From positions 1,560,501 through 1,624,500 of the forward strand of contig NZ_CP117466.1 in the NCBI RefSeq assembly GCF_028621715.1: DNA of 64,000 nt. The letters run 5' to 3'. Made by a program: the position numbers and the translations under genes. The notes under the pieces are model-generated. The model did no database searches. It saw only the letters and a program-made list of their open reading frames with translations, and had not been told where the DNA came from. Of this stretch, positions 1 to 8,826 are shown piece after piece. Each line of letters starts with the position of its first letter. Positions within the stretch are counted from its first letter, which is position 1. The DNA comes from Paracoccus marcusii. Lineage in GTDB: Bacteria; Pseudomonadota; Alphaproteobacteria; Rhodobacterales; Rhodobacteraceae.

Positions 1-115
1 TCATCGGCTTCAGCGCCGAGAATTGCGTCTCCCAATAGCGCAGGACATGCGGCGCGACGCCGATCAGGGCCGCCACCTCTCCGATCGACCGGAATGCCTC
101 TGCGCCTTTCGCCAT
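1..115 (-). CDS. MerR family transcriptional regulator, N-terminal part only
   Basis: Only the first 38 codons lie in the window; the gene runs off the left edge. The visible protein starts [20 protein letters not shown] and continues through a helix-turn-helix with the typical MerR segment [12 protein letters not shown] at about residues 21-32. It starts 16 bp after the ihfA stop on the same strand, the usual alphaproteobacterial pairing of ihfA with a small MerR-like regulator. Effector and targets cannot be read from this fragment. The family assignment is firm; the exact role is unknown. Confidence 0.85.
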   Translation of the reverse strand, partial: MAKGAEAFRSIGEVAALIGVAPHVLRYWETQFSALKPM

Positions 116-130
116 GGGGTCGGGCCGGGG

Positions 131-433
131 CTATCGCTTGTTTCCGGCTGCCACGCGATCCTTCATCAGGTGCGAAGGCCGGAAGGACAGCACGCGGCGG
201 GGCGTGATGGGCACCTCTTCGCCGGTCTTGGGATTGCGGCCGATCCGCTCGTTCTTGTCGCGCACCGAAAAGGTGCCGAAGGACGAGATCTTGACCTGCT
301 CTCCCTGCACCAGCGCGTCCGAGATGTGGTCCAGCACGCTTTCGACCAGCTGTGCCGATTCGTGACGGGACAGGCCGACGTCACGGAATACCGCTTCGGC
401 CAAGTCCATCCGGGTCAAGGTCTTGTCGCCCAT
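131..433 (-). CDS. ihfA: Integration host factor subunit alpha
   Basis: A 100-residue HU/IHF-family DNA-bending protein, the normal IhfA length. It has the N-terminal dimerisation helices and the beta-arm region with [21 protein letters not shown] and the following PKTGEEVPI segment, where the arm-tip proline contacts DNA. IHF pairs with IhfB (not in the window) and bends DNA at promoters, in recombination and in replication. The ATG lies at 431-433. It is downstream of plsX-fabH on the same strand, but a convergent small zinc-finger gene lies between, so it may have its own promoter in the 434-606 gap. That gap also carries a 7-bp stem hairpin at 494-513. Confidence 0.97.
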   Translation of the reverse strand: MGDKTLTRMDLAEAVFRDVGLSRHESAQLVESVLDHISDALVQGEQVKISSFGTFSVRDKNERIGRNPKTGEEVPITPRRVLSFRPSHLMKDRVAAGNKR

Positions 434-606
434 GATTGATCCTCTTGAATGCGGGAAGGATGGTTCGAATTCCCATGGCTGTCAACGAGGCCCGCGGGGA
501 AATCGTTCCCCGCCCGATACTTGTCATGCGCCGGCGCGCCCTTGGACAGGGCATGGCGATTGATTCCGGCGCGATGCTTCCCATCTGTTGAGGACGCAGG
601 ATAGCG

Positions 607-894
607 ATGGAGGACAGGATGGCAGGCGGATGGGCCCGCGACGACGCGGTGAACGACCAGATCGATGTCAGCACGGCCGAGGCGATCGCCCGCGCCCGGC
701 TGGCCGCGTCGCGCCGTCAGGCCGGCGACAGCGCACGGATCTGCGCGGAATGCGATGAACCGATCCCCGAGGCACGCCGCGCTGCGCAGCCCGGGGTACA
801 GCTGTGCGTGGCCTGTCAGTCGGGCCATGATCGCGCAAAACGGCCCGCGGGCGGGATGAACCGCCGCGCCAGCAAGGATGCGTTGTTGAAATAG
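607..894 (+). CDS. DksA/TraR-type C4 zinc finger small protein
   Basis: A 95-residue protein with a four-cysteine zinc finger, CAEC at residues 46-49 and CVAC at 71-74, separated as in TraR/DksA-like proteins. Full DksA is about 150 residues with a long coiled coil; this one keeps only a short N-terminal helix, so it resembles the phage/plasmid TraR and YbiI size class. Such proteins can enter the RNA polymerase secondary channel, but no function is shown here. An alternative start is Met5 (619). Its stop lies one base from the fabH stop on the opposite strand, so it sits convergently in the usual fabH-ihfA junction. Confidence 0.8.
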   Translation: MEDRMAGGWARDDAVNDQIDVSTAEAIARARLAASRRQAGDSARICAECDEPIPEARRAAQPGVQLCVACQSGHDRAKRPAGGMNRRASKDALLK

Positions 895-895
895 C

Positions 896-1870
896 CTACC
901 AGCGCAGGACGACCGCGCCCCAGCTGAGACCGCCGCCGATCGCCTCGGTCACCAGAACCTGGCCTGGCGCGAATCGTCCCTGGCCGTCGGCGACGGACAG
1001 GGCCAGCGGGATCGACGCGGCCGACGTGTTGCCGTGATCGGCCACGGTCAGCACAACCTTGTCCAGCGGCAGCTGCATCTTCTGTGCGGTGGCGGTGATG
1101 ATGCGCATGTTCGCCTGATGCGGGACCAGCCAGTCCACGTCGGCAGGCGTCAGCCCGGCACGGTCCAGTGCGGTATGCGCCGTCTTGGCCAGCTTTTCGA
1201 CCGCGTGGCGGAAGACCAGGTTGCCCTGCATCCGCAGCTGGCCTGCCGTTCCGGTGGATGACACGCCACCATCGACATACAGAAGCTCGCGATAGGTGCC
1301 GTCGCTGTTCAGGTCGCTGGCCAGGATGCCCCGGTCATCGCTGGTGCCCGCACCGTCCTCAGCCTGCAGGACGACCGCGCCAGCGCCGTCGCCGAACAGC
1401 ACGCAGGTGCCGCGGTCGGTCCAGTCCATGATCCGGGAAAACGTCTCGGCGCCGATTACCAGGATGCGGTCGGCCTGGCCCGCGCGAATCATCGCATCCG
1501 CATTGGCCAGCGCAAAGACGAAGCCCGCGCAGACGGCCTGCACGTCATAGGCAAAGCCGCGCTTCATCCCCAGACCGGCCTGGACCATGGTCGCGACGGC
1601 CGGAAACGTGAAGTCGGGGGTCGAGGTCGCCAGCACGACACCGTCGATGTCGTCTGCGGTCATGCCTGCGCGGTCCAGCGCGGCCTTGGCGGCGCGGATG
1701 GCCAGGTCGCTGGTGGTCTGGCCCTCGGCCGCGAAGTGGCGACGCTCGATCCCGGTGCGAGAGCGGATCCATTCGTCGGTGGTGTCCAGCTTGTCCTCGA
1801 ACCAGCTATTCTCGACGATGCGTTCAGGCAGATAATGCCCGGTGCCGCAGATGACCGAACGACGCGTCAC
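896..1870 (-). CDS. fabH: Beta-ketoacyl-ACP synthase III
   Basis: A 324-residue thiolase-fold condensing enzyme that starts fatty-acid synthesis by joining acetyl-CoA to malonyl-ACP in the cytoplasm. The Cys-His-Asn triad is visible: Cys114 in the QAVCAGF motif, His in VPHQANMR near residue 250, and Asn in DHGNTSAAS near residue 280. Length is normal for FabH. The start is a GTG that overlaps the plsX stop by four bases, showing translational coupling. The gene follows yceD, rpmF and plsX, the classical lipid-ribosome operon. Confidence 0.97.
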   Translation of the reverse strand: MTRRSVICGTGHYLPERIVENSWFEDKLDTTDEWIRSRTGIERRHFAAEGQTTSDLAIRAAKAALDRAGMTADDIDGVVLATSTPDFTFPAVATMVQAGLGMKRGFAYDVQAVCAGFVFALANADAMIRAGQADRILVIGAETFSRIMDWTDRGTCVLFGDGAGAVVLQAEDGAGTSDDRGILASDLNSDGTYRELLYVDGGVSSTGTAGQLRMQGNLVFRHAVEKLAKTAHTALDRAGLTPADVDWLVPHQANMRIITATAQKMQLPLDKVVLTVADHGNTSAASIPLALSVADGQGRFAPGQVLVTEAIGGGLSWGAVVLRW

Positions 1871-2973
1871 GACGATGCTCCTGTATCGGTGGCGCTGGCG
1901 GATGCCGCGGCACCTTGGGCCACACGGGCGGCCAGGCGGTCCTGGAAGCCCGACTTGGCCAGGGTGAAGGCCAGCTTGATGGCCGCGGACACGCCGGTCG
2001 CATCGGCGGAGCCGTGCGATTTCACGACCGTGCCGTTCAGGCCCAGGAAGATGCCGCCGTTCACGCGGCGCGGGTCGATCCGCTTCTGCAGGCGCTTGAG
2101 CGAGCTCATGGCCAGGACGGCCGCAAATTTTGACATGATCGAATTCGAGAAGGCGTCCTTGAGGAAGTCGCCGACCAGCTTGGCCGTGCCTTCCCCGGTC
2201 TTCAAGGCGACATTGCCGGTGAATCCGTCGGTGACGATCACATCCACGCGGTCGGACGGCAGATCGCCACCCTCGACGAAGCCGACATAGGTATAGCTGC
2301 CGGCGGCAGCCTGCTCGATCATCTCGTGGGCCTGCTTCAGTTCGGCGCGGCCCTTGTGTTCCTCGGTGCCCACGTTCAGCAGGCCGACGCGCGGCATGGG
2401 CAGGCCCAGGCCGTTGCGCGCATAGGATGCCCCCATCAGGGCATATTGCAGCAGGTCATGCGCATCGGCGCGGATGTCCGCGCCCACGTCCAGCATGATG
2501 TTGAACCCTTGGGGGTTGCGCGACGGCCACAGGCAGGCGATGGCCGGCCGGTTCACGCCCGGCAGCTTGCGCAGGCGCATCATCGACAGCGCCATCAGCG
2601 CGCCGGTGTTCCCGCAGGACACGGCGACCTGCGCCTCTCCAGCCTTGACCGATTCCAGCGTGGACCACATCGACGTGCCCTCGCCCTTGCGCAGGACCTG
2701 GCTGGGCTTGTCATGCATCGTCACCACGCCCGCGGCATGGCGGATGTCACAGCGACCCGCCAGCACCTTGCGGCGCGCGATCAGGCCCGCAAGCTCTGCC
2801 TCGTCGCCATGGACGATGAAGCGGATCTCGGGGTTCTTCTCGGCGCTTTCGGCCATGCCTGCGACGACGACGGCGGGGCCGCGGTCGCCACCCATGGCGT
2901 CAACCGATATCACCACGCTGCCCCCGGAATCGGGGACGCGCGGTGTCGGCGTGCTCGCGGAGGGGACGGACAT
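1867..2973 (-). CDS. plsX: Phosphate acyltransferase PlsX
   Basis: A 368-residue enzyme converting acyl-ACP and phosphate to acyl-phosphate, the substrate of PlsY at the start of phospholipid synthesis; it is a peripheral membrane enzyme. The signature SVDAMGGDRGP is at about residues 24-34, preceded by a low-complexity Ser/Pro/Thr leader longer than in most homologues. The true start could be a few codons downstream, though the ATG at 2971-2973 is the best visible. It lies 19 bp after rpmF and overlaps fabH by four bases. Confidence 0.96.
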   Translation of the reverse strand: MSVPSASTPTPRVPDSGGSVVISVDAMGGDRGPAVVVAGMAESAEKNPEIRFIVHGDEAELAGLIARRKVLAGRCDIRHAAGVVTMHDKPSQVLRKGEGTSMWSTLESVKAGEAQVAVSCGNTGALMALSMMRLRKLPGVNRPAIACLWPSRNPQGFNIMLDVGADIRADAHDLLQYALMGASYARNGLGLPMPRVGLLNVGTEEHKGRAELKQAHEMIEQAAAGSYTYVGFVEGGDLPSDRVDVIVTDGFTGNVALKTGEGTAKLVGDFLKDAFSNSIMSKFAAVLAMSSLKRLQKRIDPRRVNGGIFLGLNGTVVKSHGSADATGVSAAIKLAFTLAKSGFQDRLAARVAQGAAASASATDTGASS

Positions 2974-2992
2974 CAGGACGGGCGCGCCGGAA

Positions 2993-3199
2993 TCAGGCCG
3001 CGTCGTCGTCCAGGTCGATCTCGTTCGCCTTCGCGATCACTTCGCGGTCGGCGTAGTGGCCGCAGGACGGGCAGACGTGATGCGGGCGCTTCAGCTCGCC
3101 GCAGTTGGAGCATTCGTTCGGGTTGCCCGCGACCAGCGCATCATGCGCACGGCGCATGTTGCGCTTGGACCGGGTTACGCGATTCTGAGGGACAGCCAT
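2993..3199 (-). CDS. rpmF: 50S ribosomal protein L32
   Basis: A 68-residue ribosomal protein beginning [20 protein letters not shown]. It keeps the zinc-binding cysteine pairs C30-x2-C33 and C43-x2-C46 ([17 protein letters not shown]), so it is a zinc-containing form. The acidic C-terminal tail IDLDDDAA is typical of alphaproteobacteria. A much longer open frame extends upstream, but the conserved L32 start fixes the ATG at 3197-3199. Upstream to the DUF177 gene there are 241 bp with a 7-bp stem hairpin at 3393-3411, and rpmF may have its own promoter there. Confidence 0.97.
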   Translation of the reverse strand: MAVPQNRVTRSKRNMRRAHDALVAGNPNECSNCGELKRPHHVCPSCGHYADREVIAKANEIDLDDDAA

Positions 3200-3440
3200 G
3201 TCACCACCTCGGTTGTCAGGGTGCGGCGCCAGAACGCGATCACACCAGATTTGAATTCGTAAATGAACCGCGCAGATACGCCATGACGACCGCGCCCGCA
3301 AGCCCCGAAGGCCAGGGGACGGCCGCAAACGCACCGCACATGGCCCCCCTTTGCCGCGAACGGGCCGCGATTGCGCCCCCCGGCGGCGGGTTCGGGCGCA
3401 TTTCGCGCCCGCCTGTGGCCCGATGGCCACGCAGCCCGGG

Positions 3441-3977
3441 TCAGGATTCGCCGTCCTTGCCGCCCAGCAGCTTGTCCAACCCGGCAAAGGGACGCCGTGT
3501 GTCGCCGGCGGCATCGTCGTCGGCCGCCGCGGCCTGCGGCAGGCTTGCCCCCTCGGCCCGCGGATAGGCGGGCAGGGCCAGCGACAGGGCCTCGACCATG
3601 ATCGCGGTCAGGTCGATGAAGTTGCCAAGGGGTTCCAGCGTCTCGTCCGGCATCTCGATCTCGTCGCCCTCGGGTGCGGCCACATGCGGAGAGAACTGGA
3701 TGCGGACCGGTTCCGAGATGTCGGTGCGCACGGGCTTCAGCGTGATGACGCAGGGTTGCGTTACCCGCGCGGCCAGCGTCGCCGTCAGCAGCCAGCTGTA
3801 GGTGCCATGCGCGCGCAGCGTGCCGCGAAAGTCCAGGCGCGTCAGCGCGTCCAGCCCCAGCTCGGCCGCCAGGGCCTCCCGCACGCCTTCGTCTGGGCGC
3901 AGGTGAAAGGTCGTCGGCGCGTTCGGGTTCAGATGCGCGACGCGCAGCCGCTGCGGATGCGATTCGGGGGTGATCAT
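3441..3977 (-). CDS. DUF177 (YceD-type) protein, probable 23S rRNA accumulation factor
   Basis: A 178-residue acidic protein of the DUF177/YceD family. Typical blocks are [14 protein letters not shown] near the start, a central [12 protein letters not shown], and the metal-like segment [12 protein letters not shown] with a single cysteine. In E. coli YceD is co-transcribed with rpmF and supports 23S rRNA levels; the plant/bacterial family is linked to 50S assembly. Here it is also just upstream of rpmF on the same strand, which supports that role. The C-terminal 50 residues are low-complexity Ala/Asp. Confidence 0.88.
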   Translation of the reverse strand: MITPESHPQRLRVAHLNPNAPTTFHLRPDEGVREALAAELGLDALTRLDFRGTLRAHGTYSWLLTATLAARVTQPCVITLKPVRTDISEPVRIQFSPHVAAPEGDEIEMPDETLEPLGNFIDLTAIMVEALSLALPAYPRAEGASLPQAAAADDDAAGDTRRPFAGLDKLLGGKDGES

Positions 3978-4099
3978 GTCGGACCTTTGTCGATGCGGCG
4001 CGGGGCGCGTGACCCCGAGGATTGATATTCTTGAGCAGGGTGGCCGAGTTTGCTAGGCAGGGCGGGCCGCGTCAACCGCCCCAAGGAGGGAACCCGCCC

Positions 4100-4549
4100 A
4101 TGTCCGCCATCAGAAGCCTGATGACACTGGCGTTTCTGGCTGTCCTCGGGCTTGCCGCCTGTGCACCCATCGAACGGAACCACGGATACGTCCCCCCCGA
4201 TCTGGAACTGGCGCAGGTCGTGCCGGGGCAGACCACGATGGAGGAACTGCCCGGCCTGATCGGTCGCCCGTCGGCCCAGGGCCTGCTGACGGGGTCCGGC
4301 TGGTACTATGTCGGATCGCGCTGGCGCCGCCTCGGCCCAGCCGCCCCGCGCGAGATCGACCGCAAGGTCGTCGCCATCTCGTTCGCGCCCACCGGCGTGG
4401 TCAGCAATGTCGAGACCTTTGGCCTGGAACGCGGCCGCGTGGTCAGCCTGTCGCGCCGCGTGACCGACGGCAGCGTGACCGATATCTCGTTCATCGGACA
4501 GCTTCTTGGCAACCTGGGCAACTTCCAGGCCGGCGACTTCGTCGACTGA
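4100..4549 (+). CDS. bamE: Outer membrane assembly lipoprotein BamE (SmpA/OmlA)
   Basis: A 149-residue lipoprotein with a signal peptide and lipobox L18-A-A-C21, so the mature protein starts at Cys21. The SmpA/OmlA fold follows: GQTTMEELPGLIGRPS is the typical first helix-loop, then GSGWYYVGS and a beta segment. BamE belongs to the BAM complex that inserts beta-barrel proteins in the outer membrane. The open frame extends further upstream, but a strong AAGGAGGG at 4083-4090 and the signal peptide fix the ATG at 4100. It is divergent from the DUF177 gene. Confidence 0.93.
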   Translation: MSAIRSLMTLAFLAVLGLAACAPIERNHGYVPPDLELAQVVPGQTTMEELPGLIGRPSAQGLLTGSGWYYVGSRWRRLGPAAPREIDRKVVAISFAPTGVVSNVETFGLERGRVVSLSRRVTDGSVTDISFIGQLLGNLGNFQAGDFVD

Positions 4550-4572
4550 CGGCGCAGGCCGCGCGCGTTCGC

Positions 4573-5583
4573 CTAGACCGCGCCGGCCAGCTGTTCCGCC
4601 AGGCGGTGCAGGTCGTCGCGGTGCCCGGTGCGCCCCGACGGCAGGTCCGGGTCCGACGTCATCGCGATGGATAGCGCCGGCTGGCGCCGCGTCGCGGGGA
4701 ACACATAGACCATCTGCCCGCCATAGCCCCAGCCATAGCGCACGTCCCGCCCGGCCATCCGCCCCAGGAACCAGCCATAGCCGTATCCCTGGCCGCTGAA
4801 GATGCTGGAGGTGCGGCGCCGCCAGCTTTCGTCGATCCAGGCCGCGGGGACGACCTGCCGCCCGCCCGCCCGACCGCCCCGCGCGTATGTCGCACCGAAG
4901 GCCAGCAGCGACCGGGTGCTCATCGCCATCTGGTTGCCGCCCAGATAGATGCCCTGCGGATCGCGGTCCCATCCGGTGATGCGAAATCCGGGAATGGGCG
5001 ACAGCCAGTCGCGTGCGACGTCCAGCAGCGGGCGGCCGGTGACGCGGGTCAGGATCGCCGCGACCAGATGCGTCGATGCGGTCGAATACTGCATCCGCGT
5101 GCCGGGATCCTGGACGAAGGGCGCGGCCAGCGCGCTGCGCACCCAGTTCGGGCTGCTGACCCATCGGCCGTAATTCTGTCCCGACTGGCGTTCCAGCCCG
5201 GCCTGCATCGACAGCAGGTTGCCCAGGGTGACGCGTGCCAGCCGCGGGTCGGCCGATGCGGGCAGGTCGCTGCGCAGCAGCGGTGCGATGGGCTGATCCG
5301 TGCTCTCCAGCAGGCCGCGGCCGATTGCGATGCCCGCCAGCGCCGATACCACCGATTTCGACGCCGACTTGATGTTCGTCGGGCTGTCCGGCGTGAAGCC
5401 GTGATAGCCCTGGGCCGCCAGTTCCACCCCCTGTGCGCCGTCGTCCTGCCACAGGGCGATGGCACGCAGGGGCGGCATCGATCCGGCCTGCGACAGCAGG
5501 GGGGCCAGGCTGGCGCCGGCGATGCGGGGGGCTGCCAGCAGGGGCAGGGCGGCGGCGGTCAGGATCAGGGCGCGTCTTTTCAT
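4573..5583 (-). CDS. Serine hydrolase, beta-lactamase/PBP-like (class C fold)
   Basis: A 336-residue secreted protein of the beta-lactamase-related serine hydrolase family. A twin-Arg-like start MKRRALILTAAALPLLAAP gives a signal peptide, then the catalytic S73-A-S-K76 (SxxK) motif and a later tyrosine segment QYSTASTHL near residue 160. A Gly-rich GYGYGWF/YGWGYGG block near the C-terminus stands where the KTG-type motif is found. The substrate is unknown: esterase, peptidase or lactamase-like activity are all possible. The start at Met 5583 is chosen for the signal peptide; an upstream in-frame ATG would add 12 residues. Confidence 0.82.
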   Translation of the reverse strand: MKRRALILTAAALPLLAAPRIAGASLAPLLSQAGSMPPLRAIALWQDDGAQGVELAAQGYHGFTPDSPTNIKSASKSVVSALAGIAIGRGLLESTDQPIAPLLRSDLPASADPRLARVTLGNLLSMQAGLERQSGQNYGRWVSSPNWVRSALAAPFVQDPGTRMQYSTASTHLVAAILTRVTGRPLLDVARDWLSPIPGFRITGWDRDPQGIYLGGNQMAMSTRSLLAFGATYARGGRAGGRQVVPAAWIDESWRRRTSSIFSGQGYGYGWFLGRMAGRDVRYGWGYGGQMVYVFPATRRQPALSIAMTSDPDLPSGRTGHRDDLHRLAEQLAGAV

Positions 5584-5683
5584 GCGCACAATATGGGGCG
5601 GGGGGCCGGGCATGGGCAATCACGCTTGCGTGGGCACGGCGCGGGCTTTACCGCTTGGCCAGCCAATTCGGAAAGGCCCGACC

Positions 5684-6418
5684 ATGAGCGCGCTGGATGA
5701 TCTTGCCCCCGTCCCGTTCCACGACGCGGATGCGCCGCAGCGGGCGCGGATGCTGTCGCGGCTGGCGGGTACCGAACTGACCGTGGCCCTGCTGCGCGAG
5801 CCGGTGCATGACCAGGTCGAATTGCAGATCTTCGATCTGGACGGGGCGCGTGTCGCTCTGGCCTGCGACGCCGAGGATCGGCTGGCGGATTTCTTCGGCC
5901 ATCCCGTGGCTTACGCGGCGCTGCCGGGGCGGGTGCTGGCGGGACTGCTGAATGCGGACGGAGCGGGGTTGCTGGTCAATCCCGGCCACCCGTCCGAGAT
6001 GCTGCTGGACAGCAGCATGCTGGATTGGCTGACCGGTGTGCTGGACGCCGCCCCTCAGGAGGGCCAGGCCCGGCTGCGCCTGACCGCGCCCGACCCGCAG
6101 GTGGCGCAGGCCTTGGCGGATCCTCTGGCCGAACGGCTGGCCGACCTGCGCGGACTGGTCGCAGGCGCGGCGCTGGTCGGCGCGTCGGGGGACGGTGCCG
6201 GGCATCTCTTGGTCATCACCGGCGCGCCCGTCGACCGCCAGCCGGCCATCGCCAAGGCCCTGGCCGAGGCGCTGGCGTTCCTTCCCGCCCAGCCCGGCGG
6301 CGTCGACATCAGCTTTTCGGACGCGCCGCCCCCGGCCGGTGCGCTGCTGTTCGACCTGACGCCCCCCGCGCCCGAGGAACCGGCACCGCGCCCGAAAGGC
6401 CCCCCGATCCTGCGCTGA
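5684..6418 (+). CDS. SseB N-terminal domain protein
   Basis: A 244-residue protein with an N-terminal SseB-like domain: ARMLSRLAGTELTVALLREP, then FDLDGARVALACDAEDRL and the Ala/Pro block AYAALPGRVLAGLL at residues 70-90. No signal peptide or membrane segment is visible. The C-terminal part is Ala/Pro rich and ends in PRPKGPPILR. SseB-type domains are of poorly known function; in enterobacteria SseB is linked to serine-sensitivity phenotypes. The start at 5684 is preceded by GGAAAGG. It is divergent from the serine hydrolase and 48 bp upstream of pcs. Confidence 0.75.
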   Translation: MSALDDLAPVPFHDADAPQRARMLSRLAGTELTVALLREPVHDQVELQIFDLDGARVALACDAEDRLADFFGHPVAYAALPGRVLAGLLNADGAGLLVNPGHPSEMLLDSSMLDWLTGVLDAAPQEGQARLRLTAPDPQVAQALADPLAERLADLRGLVAGAALVGASGDGAGHLLVITGAPVDRQPAIAKALAEALAFLPAQPGGVDISFSDAPPPAGALLFDLTPPAPEEPAPRPKGPPILR

Positions 6419-6466
6419 CCGGGCAAGTGCGGTTGCGTTGGGGGGTTCAACCTGCGATTAAACCGC

Positions 6467-7171
6467 ATGCAGATGCGTCACAAAGCCCTTTCCGTCCATC
6501 TTTTGACCGCCACCGGAGCCGTTCTGGCCATGCTGGCCATGCTGGCCGCCGTGCAGGCAGACTGGGCGCTGATGTTCCTGTGGCTGGTGGTGGCCTTCGT
6601 CGTCGACGGCATCGATGGCCCGCTGGCGCGACGTTACGACGTCAAGAAGAACTGGCCCGCCTATGACGGCGTGCTGATGGACCTGATCATCGACTATCTG
6701 ACCTACGTGTTCATCCCGGCCTTTGCGCTGTTCCAGTCGGGGCTGCTGTCGGGCTGGACGGGCTGGTTCGCGATCATCGTGATCGTGTTCACCAGCGTCG
6801 TCTATTTCGCGGACACGCGGATGAAGACGCGGGACAATTCCTTCGCGGGCTTTCCCGGCTGCTGGAACATGGTCATCCTGGTCCTGTTCGCGGTCAAGCC
6901 GCACTGGACCATCATCCTGCTGATCGTCACGGCGTTGAGCGCCGCGATGTTCACCAACATCAAGTTCATTCACCCCGTCCGGACCAAGCGCTGGCAGGCG
7001 ATCTCGCTGCCGGTGGCGTTGGCTTGGGTGCTGTTCGCGGGCTGGGCCGCGGTGGTCGACTTCCACCCGGAAAGCTGGGCGAACTGGGGTCTTGTCCTGA
7101 CCTCGGCATGGCTGCTGGTGGCCGGTGGCGCGCAGCAGATGATCCCGGTACGTCGCCGCCGCCGCCCTTAG
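6467..7171 (+). CDS. pcs: Phosphatidylcholine synthase
   Basis: A 234-residue integral membrane CDP-alcohol phosphotransferase. The family motif is seen as D50-G-P-x-A-R55, followed by G68-x3-D72-x3-D76 (YDGVLMDLIIDYL), with the spacing of bacterial Pcs rather than PgsA. About eight hydrophobic helices follow. Pcs condenses CDP-diacylglycerol with choline to give phosphatidylcholine in one step. The choX/betC genes near 43-45 kb could supply choline, but they are unlinked here. Start MQMRHKALSVHLLTATG; a second Met two codons later is possible. Confidence 0.92.
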   Translation: MQMRHKALSVHLLTATGAVLAMLAMLAAVQADWALMFLWLVVAFVVDGIDGPLARRYDVKKNWPAYDGVLMDLIIDYLTYVFIPAFALFQSGLLSGWTGWFAIIVIVFTSVVYFADTRMKTRDNSFAGFPGCWNMVILVLFAVKPHWTIILLIVTALSAAMFTNIKFIHPVRTKRWQAISLPVALAWVLFAGWAAVVDFHPESWANWGLVLTSAWLLVAGGAQQMIPVRRRRRP

Positions 7172-7350
7172 GCCGCGCGCAGCCGTCCGGTCAGCCGCCG
7201 CAGCAGCGCACGCAGGGTTCCGCCGTGGCGCGTGGCGTTCAGTGCGCCGATCTGATGGGGCAGCAGGAACAGCCCGGCGGTGGGCCGCGGCGCACGGCGC
7301 GCCATCGCCCGGCCGGCGTCGTCAAGATACAGTCCGTAATAGGCAAGCAT
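7168..7350 (-). CDS. Small hypothetical protein (60 aa)
   Basis: A 60-codon reading frame starting MLAYYGLYLDDAGRAMARR, with an AAAGGA ribosome site about 10 bases upstream on the minus strand and a stop that overlaps the end of pcs by four bases. The C-terminus is strongly basic (LRALLRRLTGRLRAA) and could form an amphipathic helix. I do not recognise the family. Its size, start signal and lack of any competing gene in this gap support it as real; a chance frame remains possible. Confidence 0.45.
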   Translation of the reverse strand: MLAYYGLYLDDAGRAMARRAPRPTAGLFLLPHQIGALNATRHGGTLRALLRRLTGRLRAA

Positions 7351-7421
7351 GGGGGTGGTCCTTTCGCAGATCCTGACCCCTATGTTGGCGCTATCAGCCC
7401 GGCAGGCAACCGCCTGGCTGG

Positions 7422-8714
7422 TCAATGCTGCGTTGCAGCGTCCGCATGGCGGGTCGAGCGCAGGTCGAACAGCCCGAAGGCCGCGACGACCAGGAAGCAC
7501 AGTCCCGGCACCACATAGGACAGCGCTGCGCCGTGGGAATCCATGACCGCGCCATGGATCAGCGGCACGGTCGCGCCGCCCAGGATCGCCATGACCAGGC
7601 CCGCCGCGCCAAACTTGGTGTCGTCGCCCAGGCCGTGCAGGGCGATGCCGTAGATGGTGGGAAACATCAGCGACAGGCAGGCCGATACGGCGACCACCGC
7701 CCAGACACCCGCCAGCCCCGGCCCGGTGGCCGCGAACAGGCACAGGCCCGTCCCCGCCACGGCCATCACCGTCAGCAGCGCCGCGGGGCGGATCACGCCC
7801 ATCACGCCGACCATCACGAAACGGGCGATCAGGAACACGATCAGGCTGGCCTGCAGGTACCATCCGGCCTGCGCCTCGGTCCCGCCGATGGCGGCGATCA
7901 CGTACTGGATGGTGAAGGTCCAGACGCAGGTCTGGGCGGCCACGTTGAAGAACTGGGCCACCACCCCGAACACGTAATGCCGGTTCGACAGCAGCCGCCG
8001 CAGCGTCGGTGCGAACTGAACGCGGGCGGCGTCGGGGGCGATGGATTCGCGGTCGGTCGGGATGCGCAGGAAGGCGATGGCGATCCAGATGACCAGCAGC
8101 ACGAAGGCCAGCCCCACATAGGGCGTCATGACCGCGGACAGTTCGGCGCGCTGGATCTGCTCCAGCGTCGCGGCGGGCATGGCGGCGCGTTCGGCGTCGG
8201 TTGCCGGGTTCAGACGCGGCAGGATCAGCGTCGCGGCCAGGAACACGCCGATGTTCGTGCCGACCGGATTGAAGGCCTGGGCCAGGTTCAGGCGGCGCGT
8301 GGCATTGCCCTCGGGGCCCATCGCGATGACGAAGGGGTTGGCCGAGGTCTCCAGGATCGACAGCCCCCCCGCCAGCAGGAACAGCGCGGCCAGGAAGTAC
8401 CCGAAGGTCATGGCCTGCGCCGCCGGATAGAACAGGAAGGCGCCCGCGACCGCGCAGCCCAGGCCCGTCAGGATGCCGGTCTTGTAGGAGAAGCGCCGGT
8501 TGATGAAGGCCGCGGGCAGGGCCAACAGAAAATAGGCCCCGTAATAGGCGAACTGGACGAAGGACGCCTGCAGCGTCGACATCGAGAAGATGCGCGAAAA
8601 GACCTGGACCAGCGGGTCGGTCATGTTCGCCGCGATCCCCCAGGCCGCGAAGCAGGTCACCAGCAGCGCGAAGGGCAACCGCATTCCGGGATGGACGAAG
8701 GGGGGCTTTGGCAT
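7422..8714 (-). CDS. Sugar MFS transporter, FucP-like
   Basis: A 430-residue major facilitator protein with about twelve membrane helices. The early segment ANMTDPLVQVFSRIFSMSTLQASFVQFAYY and LSILETSANPFVIAMGPE match the fucose:proton symporter (FucP/HXT-glucose/galactose) family, where the Asn/Glu region ETSANP contributes to proton and sugar coupling. The actual sugar cannot be read; L-fucose, glucose or galactose are candidates. The start at 8714 is chosen because AGGAGA lies just upstream. There is no sugar catabolic gene next to it. Confidence 0.85.
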   Translation of the reverse strand: MPKPPFVHPGMRLPFALLVTCFAAWGIAANMTDPLVQVFSRIFSMSTLQASFVQFAYYGAYFLLALPAAFINRRFSYKTGILTGLGCAVAGAFLFYPAAQAMTFGYFLAALFLLAGGLSILETSANPFVIAMGPEGNATRRLNLAQAFNPVGTNIGVFLAATLILPRLNPATDAERAAMPAATLEQIQRAELSAVMTPYVGLAFVLLVIWIAIAFLRIPTDRESIAPDAARVQFAPTLRRLLSNRHYVFGVVAQFFNVAAQTCVWTFTIQYVIAAIGGTEAQAGWYLQASLIVFLIARFVMVGVMGVIRPAALLTVMAVAGTGLCLFAATGPGLAGVWAVVAVSACLSLMFPTIYGIALHGLGDDTKFGAAGLVMAILGGATVPLIHGAVMDSHGAALSYVVPGLCFLVVAAFGLFDLRSTRHADAATQH

Positions 8715-8778
8715 CGGGGTTCTCCTGCGCGGACCGGCGCCGTTTGGCACAGATCGTCCGCGCGGACCACCGCGAATG

Positions 8779-8803
8779 AAAAGGGGGGCGGTTCCCCGCC
8801 CCC
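8779..8803 (-). terminator. Rho-independent terminator of the alanine symporter gene
   Basis: On the minus strand an 8-bp G/C stem (8784-8791 with 8796-8803, 4-base loop) is followed by a run of four T. It lies 24 bp after the symporter stop. Confidence 0.8.
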
Positions 8804-8826
8804 TGGTCGCGTCGCTGTCGCGGGCG

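Noticed and set aside
2326..3567. A 413-codon frame on the plus strand opposite plsX and rpmF
   Set aside because: Low-complexity Arg/Gly/Ala product without motifs; the opposite strand holds PlsX and L32.
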